This document shows, in pieces, positions 6,030-8,802 of a DNA stretch of 8,802 nucleotides. The position numbers and the translations under genes are program-made. Location: NCBI GenBank assembly GCA_009778265.1, contig WRKA01000150.1, positions 1-8,802 on the forward strand. The letters are read 5' to 3'. The DNA comes from Methanomassiliicoccaceae archaeon. Its GTDB lineage: Archaea; Thermoplasmatota; Thermoplasmata; Methanomassiliicoccales; Methanomethylophilaceae. The first letter of the stretch is position 1. Each line of letters begins with the position of its first letter. Below the pieces are notes generated by a model. It did no database searches and was not told where the DNA came from. It worked only from the letters and a program-made list of their open reading frames with translations.

Positions 6030-6710
6030 ATGAACGGCCGCCGAACCGGGGATAAAAAGGACGAGGGCTTAGTGATCGAAGAAAGACATTTCGACTGCGA
6101 CTACGGTCTGTTCAGAAGGCCGTTCGGCGAAGAAGGACGCGCATTGCTCAAGGATATGAACGAACATCACCGCAAACTGAGCGAATGGGGCCTGTCCGTT
6201 CTGCCGCCTATGAGGTGTGAGAAGATATTGGACATCGGATGCGGGGGCGGTATGCTGATATCGCTGCTTGCCGATATGTTCGCAGATTCGAAGATATACG
6301 GCGTCGACATCTCCGAAGAGTCCGTCGCTCTGACGAAAGAGGTCAATGCGGGCATTGTGAACGAAGGAAGATGTCACGTATCGATGGCGTCGGTCTCCGA
6401 CCTTCCTTTCGGGGACGGGAGCTTCGATCTCGTCACCGCGTTCGAAACGTACTTCTTCTGGCCGGACCTCGGGAACGATATAAAAGAGGCTGTATCAAAA
6501 ATAAAAAGCGGAGGATATCTGATCGTTGTCTCGGAGATGTATCCGCATCCGGATTTTAACGAAAGGAACAACGAGGCGGCACGTCTGACGGGCCTCGTCC
6601 TCCGCGAGAACGATGTGATCGCCGATTTGATAGAGGGATGCGGAATGGATGTCTCCGTGCACATCGTAGAAAGGAACAACTGGGTCGCCTTCGTCGGAAA
6701 AAAGAGATGA
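6030..6710 (+). CDS. Class I SAM-dependent methyltransferase, substrate unknown
   Basis: A 226-residue Rossmann-fold methyltransferase. Motif I KILDIGCGGG is at residues 65-74, the acidic end of strand 2 (IYGVDIS, Asp93) should bind the SAM ribose, motif II/post-II is SVSDLPFGDGSFDLVTAFET (121-140) and motif III is IKSGGYLIVVSEMY. The order matches the Methyltransf_11/25 (UbiE-like) families, which methylate small molecules. The substrate cannot be read from sequence; there is no membrane segment. ATG 6030 has a TATA-like GATATACC about 25 nt ahead. A GTG at 6072 is an in-frame alternative that would still keep the whole fold. Its stop directly abuts the stop of the convergent membrane-protein gene. 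Confidence 0.9.
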   Translation: MNGRRTGDKKDEGLVIEERHFDCDYGLFRRPFGEEGRALLKDMNEHHRKLSEWGLSVLPPMRCEKILDIGCGGGMLISLLADMFADSKIYGVDISEESVALTKEVNAGIVNEGRCHVSMASVSDLPFGDGSFDLVTAFETYFFWPDLGNDIKEAVSKIKSGGYLIVVSEMYPHPDFNERNNEAARLTGLVLRENDVIADLIEGCGMDVSVHIVERNNWVAFVGKKR

Positions 6711-6905
6711 TCATCTGTTGTTCTTTAACCAAAGCCTGAGATGAAGTCTCAGTATCGTCAGACCGACGACCATCACCGCCACGCCGACCGCCGCCGATAT
6801 ACCGCCGGCGGTCCGCAGGTCCATCATGTACATCCCGATCCCTAAGAATATGAGCATCGCGCCGAACATGAATATCATTCTCGCCTTGGGGCGGTCGTAC
6901 CACAT
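6711..6905 (-). CDS. Small two-helix membrane protein, function unknown
   Basis: A 64-residue protein with two predicted membrane helices, about 10-28 (MIFMFGAMLIFLGIGMYMM) and 33-53 (GGISAAVGVAVMVVGLTIL), a basic N-terminal stretch (RPKAR) and a basic tail (LRLHLRLWLKNNR). The positive ends suggest both termini face the cytoplasm. ATG 6905 lies about 26 nt from an AT-rich box and fits a leaderless message. I recognise no family. The stop codons of this gene and the methyltransferase touch. Confidence 0.7.
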   Translation of the reverse strand: MWYDRPKARMIFMFGAMLIFLGIGMYMMDLRTAGGISAAVGVAVMVVGLTILRLHLRLWLKNNR

Positions 6906-6922
6906 GACAAGCCGATGACGCG

Positions 6923-6936
6923 GATATGATATCTAT
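6923..6936 (-). promoter_or_regulatory. TATA-like box of the two-helix membrane protein gene
   Basis: The minus strand reads ATAGATATCATATC, centred about 25 nt before ATG 6905, with no ribosome-binding site between. A leaderless start is likely. It contains the palindrome GATATC. Confidence 0.45.
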
Positions 6937-6942
6937 GTTTCG

Positions 6943-6948
6943 AAAAAA
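6943..6948 (-). terminator. T6 terminator of the flavin-barrel gene
   Basis: Six T on the minus strand, within the pyrimidine-rich CCCTTTCCCTCTTTTTTCG, about 20 nt past the TAA stop at 6968. It ends before the TATA box of the next gene, supporting separate transcripts. Confidence 0.5.
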
Positions 6949-6967
6949 GAGGGAAAGGGAAGTGGTT

Positions 6968-7360
6968 TTAAGCTATCTTCGTACCGGCCGCGGGGCCCGC
7001 GCTCTGGTCGAACACCGCCGTAGGCGTGAACACCCATACCGCGCTTGCCTTGAGACCCATTCCCGCGAGGACCTGGTTCATGTTGTCGAGCATCGGACCT
7101 TCCGCCACACGCTGCTTGACCTTGACGTTAACGACATACGACGCCTTTCCCACAAGGGCCAGGAACGCCGCCTTGTCGTTCTTTCCGAGATTCGCCGATG
7201 ATGTCTTCATCAGTATCTCGCCGACGATTATCGTGTCCGCCGCCGCCGCGCGTATGCTTCCGCATACGATCGAGTGCGGCTGTCCGTCGGCGCCTACCGT
7301 CGTCATCACTTTCACGGCATTCGGGTCGTTGAACGCTGCCAATACGTTTTCCGGGATCAT
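6968..7360 (-). CDS. Pyridoxamine 5'-phosphate oxidase-like FMN split-barrel protein
   Basis: 130 residues of the flavin-binding split-barrel fold. The N-terminal strand pair KVMTTVGADGQPHSIVCGSI (residues 18-37) is the usual thr-thr-x-x-x-x-gly-x-pro signature where FMN binds. It is followed by TIIVGEILMKTSSANLGKND and KASYVVNVKVKQRVAEGP. Members bind FMN or a related cofactor and catalyse varied redox reactions; the substrate is unknown and true pyridoxine synthesis is not implied. ATG 7360 is chosen because GGTGATC (7376-7370), a strong match to the 16S rRNA 3' end, lies 9 nt upstream; ATG 7366 would be only 3 nt from it. The open frame extends to 7444, but this upstream part holds the promoter. 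Confidence 0.85.
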   Translation of the reverse strand: MIPENVLAAFNDPNAVKVMTTVGADGQPHSIVCGSIRAAAADTIIVGEILMKTSSANLGKNDKAAFLALVGKASYVVNVKVKQRVAEGPMLDNMNQVLAGMGLKASAVWVFTPTAVFDQSAGPAAGTKIA

Positions 7361-7369
7361 TACCATTTG

Positions 7370-7376
7370 GATCACC
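7370..7376 (-). promoter_or_regulatory. Shine-Dalgarno site of the flavin-barrel gene
   Basis: GGTGATC on the minus strand is complementary to the 16S rRNA 3' end and sits 9 nt before ATG 7360. It is one of the few strong ribosome-binding sites in the window and decides between the two close ATGs. Confidence 0.65.
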
Positions 7377-7395
7377 GAGGGTGAACACACTTGCG

Positions 7396-7403
7396 AATAT
7401 AAA
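7396..7403 (-). promoter_or_regulatory. TATA box of the flavin-barrel gene
   Basis: The minus strand reads TTTATATT, centred near 7400, predicting a start around 7374. That would give a very short leader beginning near the GGTGATC site. Confidence 0.5.
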
Positions 7404-7440
7404 GTATAATCAGTTTCAGAAGTGTAAGTCTGGCCGGGGA

Positions 7441-7548
7441 TCACCGCGATCTCTTGGACCCGGGCTTGTACAGGTTGTATTCCAGCAATATTATCAGGAA
7501 CGCCCCGCCCGCGATGAACAGCGGATAGAATTGCGCGTAATCGAACAT
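7441..7548 (-). CDS. 35-residue single-span membrane peptide, unrecognised
   Basis: ATG 7548 to TGA 7443-7441 encodes a peptide beginning MFDYAQFYPLFIAGGAF, followed by LIILLEYNLYKPGSKRSR. Residues about 8-24 are a hydrophobic helix followed by an aromatic and basic tail, so the C-terminus is probably cytoplasmic. A TATA box (TTAAATA, 7577-7571) is centred 26 nt before the ATG, the spacing of the leaderless genes here. The ORF ends cleanly before the promoter of the flavin-barrel gene and fills the gap between that gene and the PAS gene. I know no family for it. Small membrane subunits or regulators of larger complexes look like this, but no partner is evident. Confidence 0.6.
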   Translation of the reverse strand: MFDYAQFYPLFIAGGAFLIILLEYNLYKPGSKRSR

Positions 7549-7570
7549 GGGACCGCCAACAGCGTGTTCC

Positions 7571-7577
7571 TATTTAA
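7571..7577 (-). promoter_or_regulatory. TATA box of the 35-residue ORF
   Basis: The minus strand reads GGATTAAATAGG with the TATA core centred at 7574, 26 nt before ATG 7548. It begins only 8 nt past the PAS gene stop, so the small ORF probably has its own leaderless transcript. Confidence 0.55.
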
Positions 7578-7584
7578 TCCTTGA

Positions 7585-7950
7585 TCATGCCTTTCTGAGG
7601 TGCTGGACCACTAATTTCACTTCGCCGTCCTGTGTTAACGGCATAGTTATGCACTTGTATTTTTCACCGGTCGTCGGGATTATCCTTTCGCTTCTGTACC
7701 TGTCGTCCCTTATTGCCGAGATCACCTGACAGTCATCGCACGGCGTTGTCCTTCCGAACAGGGTGAAACAGCTTTTTCCGACCACGGTCTCCAGCGGCCG
7801 GTGGAACTTCTCCGTTCCGGCGCGGTTCATCCATACCACCGTATGCTCCGAATCGTGAATTATTATTATGTCATCGATCTCGTCCAAGACGATGTTCAGC
7901 AGACTTTCCTCGTATCCTCCGTCGTTCTGAGCTTCCATGGTAACACACAT
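7585..7950 (-). CDS. Stand-alone PAS domain protein with clustered cysteines
   Basis: About 121 residues, a single PAS fold: LLNIVLDEIDDIIIIHDSEH, then TVVWMNRAGTEKFHRPLETV as the core strands and helix, GKSCFTLFGRTTPCDDC (Cys61, Cys71, Cys74) and the C-terminal sheet strand ERIIPTTGEKYKCITMPL. PAS domains sense redox, gas, light or ligands through a bound cofactor. The GKxC then PCxxC arrangement recurs in PAS sensors of anaerobes and hints at redox or metal sensitivity. No kinase, HTH or other output domain is attached, so it would act on a partner. The start is uncertain: ATG 7950 lies about 23 nt from a TATA box (leaderless); ATG 7938 and ATG 7962 are in frame, the latter probably ahead of the transcription start. 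A 12-bp palindrome overlaps the start. Confidence 0.82.
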   Translation of the reverse strand: MCVTMEAQNDGGYEESLLNIVLDEIDDIIIIHDSEHTVVWMNRAGTEKFHRPLETVVGKSCFTLFGRTTPCDDCQVISAIRDDRYRSERIIPTTGEKYKCITMPLTQDGEVKLVVQHLRKA

Positions 7951-7959
7951 ACATGTATG
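7948..7959. repeat. 12-bp perfect palindrome at the PAS gene start
   Basis: CATACATGTATG is a perfect palindrome overlapping the predicted transcription start, about 10-25 nt from the TATA box (7969-7977). A protein bound here would block initiation, so it is a good operator candidate. Confidence 0.5.
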
Positions 7960-7968
7960 CATCTATGC

Positions 7969-7977
7969 TTTTATATT
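7969..7977 (-). promoter_or_regulatory. TATA box of the PAS gene
   Basis: The minus strand reads TAATATAAAA around 7969-7978. Its centre near 7973 predicts a start around 7947-7950. The same bases also read as a TATA box on the plus strand, pointing toward the palindrome-rich spacer. Confidence 0.5.
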
Positions 7978-7982
7978 ATGAT

Positions 7983-8056
7983 TGCTGAACAGCATCGCTC
8001 AGACCGTGACACAAACCGATGCGGACATACGAATTACGTATGTGTTTTTCGCTTTT
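7983..8056 (+). ncRNA. Possible small structured RNA ending in a hairpin and T tracts
   Basis: In order on the plus strand: TGCTG-AA-CAGCA (7983-7994); arms GCATCG (7993-7998) and CGATGC (8017-8022); then the perfect 7-bp hairpin ACATACG-AATTA-CGTATGT (8025-8043), followed by GTTTTT (8044-8049) and a second T4 (8053-8056). The last part has the form of a hairpin terminator although no plus-strand gene precedes it. A plus-strand reading of the TATA box at 7969-7977 would start a transcript near 7999. The hairpin may equally be an operator. No known RNA family is recognised. Confidence 0.3.
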
Positions 8057-8120
8057 CGTAGTTTGTCTCCGTCTTTCATTGAAAAACATCGCCGGCATGT
8101 CTGTATTCGCATGGAACAAT

Positions 8121-8129
8121 ATTTTATAT
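8121..8129 (+). promoter_or_regulatory. TATA box of the reductase gene
   Basis: ATTTTATAT is centred about 27 nt before ATG 8153, predicting a leaderless start. A GAAGGA directly against the ATG is too close to act as a ribosome-binding site. Confidence 0.6.
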
Positions 8130-8152
8130 GGAAAAAAACATACTGCGAAGGA

Positions 8153-8802
8153 ATGAGCTACGACCTTATCATAATCGGTGCCGGCCCCGGAGGCCTTACC
8201 GCCGGTATATACGCCAGGTCACGGATGATGAACACCCTCATCATCGACGCCGGGGAGGTGGGCGGCCAGCTCGTATCCTTGTATCCGGATAAGGCGATAC
8301 AGAACTATCCGGGATTCGAGAGGATCCAAGCTCGTAAACTCTCCGATAAGTTCTATGCTCAGGTGGAATCGATGGACTGCGAGATAAAGGACAGGGAACG
8401 GGTGAAGGACATAAAGAGCGGGAACGAAGAGCTCGTTGTGGTCACCGATAAAGGAGAATATCATACGCATTCCGTCATCGTCGCCATAGGCATGGGGATG
8501 TTCAAACCGAAACGGATGGGATGCGAAGGGGAGGAAGCTTTTGAGAATAAGGGGTTATGTTACATAATGCCCCCGAAAGAGGAACTTATCGGAAAAAAGG
8601 TCGTTGTCCTCGGCGGCGGGAACAGCGCCATAGAGATGGCGCTGATCGCCGATTCCGTGACGGATACGACGATAGTCCACCGCAGGGACGTGTTCAGATG
8701 CGACGAGAACAACACCGAATCGCTGAAAAAGAGCGGAATAACGACGATAATGAGCTCCGATGTCGTTTCGGTGAACGGCGGCGATAAAGTGAGATCGATC
8801 AC
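8153..8802 (+). CDS. Thioredoxin reductase-like flavoprotein, ferredoxin/flavodoxin-NADP reductase type (3' end cut)
   Basis: 216 codons read open to the window edge; related enzymes are about 300-340 residues. The FAD-binding Rossmann motif IIIGAGPGGLTAGIYA is at residues 6-21, followed by the GGQL and YPGF motifs that contact flavin (38-55). The NAD(P)-binding domain starts with VVVLGGGNSAIEMAL (150-164) and HRRDVFRCDE (176-185); His-Arg-Arg is typical of NADPH preference. True thioredoxin reductases carry CATC just before the second domain, but here that place reads GLCYIMPPKEEL with one cysteine. The active-site disulfide is therefore absent and the protein resembles thioredoxin-reductase-like ferredoxin/flavodoxin-NADP reductases, moving electrons between NAD(P)H and a one-electron carrier through FAD. 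The partner is unknown. It is divergent from the PAS gene across the palindrome-rich spacer. Confidence 0.9.
   Translation, partial: MSYDLIIIGAGPGGLTAGIYARSRMMNTLIIDAGEVGGQLVSLYPDKAIQNYPGFERIQARKLSDKFYAQVESMDCEIKDRERVKDIKSGNEELVVVTDKGEYHTHSVIVAIGMGMFKPKRMGCEGEEAFENKGLCYIMPPKEELIGKKVVVLGGGNSAIEMALIADSVTDTTIVHRRDVFRCDENNTESLKKSGITTIMSSDVVSVNGGDKVRSI

Noticed and set aside
7361..7444. Longer start for the flavin-barrel protein
   Set aside because: The stretch contains the TATA box and Shine-Dalgarno site for ATG 7360 and its encoded residues do not belong to the fold.
1..8802. CRISPR array, insertion sequence, prophage, toxin-antitoxin or defence genes
   Set aside because: No spaced direct repeats, transposase or integrase motifs, terminal inverted repeats or recognisable defence domains were seen. 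The tRNA gene has no adjacent integrase and I saw no duplicated 3' end of the tRNA that would mark an attachment site.

Overview
The window looks like chromosomal DNA of a euryarchaeon. Evidence: an archaeal-type HMG-CoA synthase (isoprenoid lipid pathway) directly behind its usual helix-turn-helix gene; an archaeal exosome-associated RNA-binding protein family; a CxxC-x17-CxxC mini zinc protein of a kind known from methanogens; AT-rich TATA boxes about 25 nt ahead of start codons with few Shine-Dalgarno sites (leaderless transcripts); oligo-T termination tracts; and a tRNA gene without encoded CCA. Mixed base composition, heavy ATA/AGG/AGA use and the absence of TAG among 12 visible stop codons fit Thermoplasmata, possibly the Methanomassiliicoccales. 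That placement is an inference and no single gene proves it.

Layout. 1-1621 (minus): HTH regulator followed without a gap by HMG-CoA synthase, cut by the left edge. 1622-1981: an imperfect palindrome, tRNA-Ile(GAT) on the minus strand with its own TATA box and T tract, then short inverted repeats. 1982-3723: an RNA-binding protein (plus) converging on a CNNM/CorC-type membrane transporter (minus). 3724-3994: AT-rich divergent spacer. 3995-5527 (plus): a PC4/YdbC-like nucleic-acid-binding protein, a HEAT-like protein with a C-terminal zinc ribbon, and the CxxC-x17-CxxC protein. 5566-5805 (minus): a small sigma-region-4-like HTH protein, divergent across an AT-rich spacer from a class I methyltransferase (6030-6710). 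6711-7950 (minus): a two-helix membrane protein, an FMN split-barrel protein, a 35-residue membrane peptide with its own promoter, and a stand-alone cysteine-containing PAS protein. 7951-8152: spacer with palindromes and a hairpin followed by T tracts. 8153-8802 (plus): the start of a thioredoxin-reductase-like flavoprotein lacking the CxxC motif, so closer to ferredoxin/flavodoxin-NADP reductases.

Most genes are housekeeping or small singletons with their own promoters, not one long operon. The only clear functional unit is the HTH-HMG-CoA synthase pair (mevalonate pathway). The right end groups flavin/redox-type proteins (FMN barrel, PAS, FAD reductase) around a palindrome-rich divergent promoter, which may be co-regulated. 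I see no CRISPR array, transposase, integrase, prophage, toxin-antitoxin pair or defence system, and no clear new multigene system. The items most worth a second look are the 35-residue membrane ORF, the possible small RNA near 7983-8056, the ACATAC/GTATGT motifs, the HEAT-zinc ribbon protein and the palindrome at 1691-1722.
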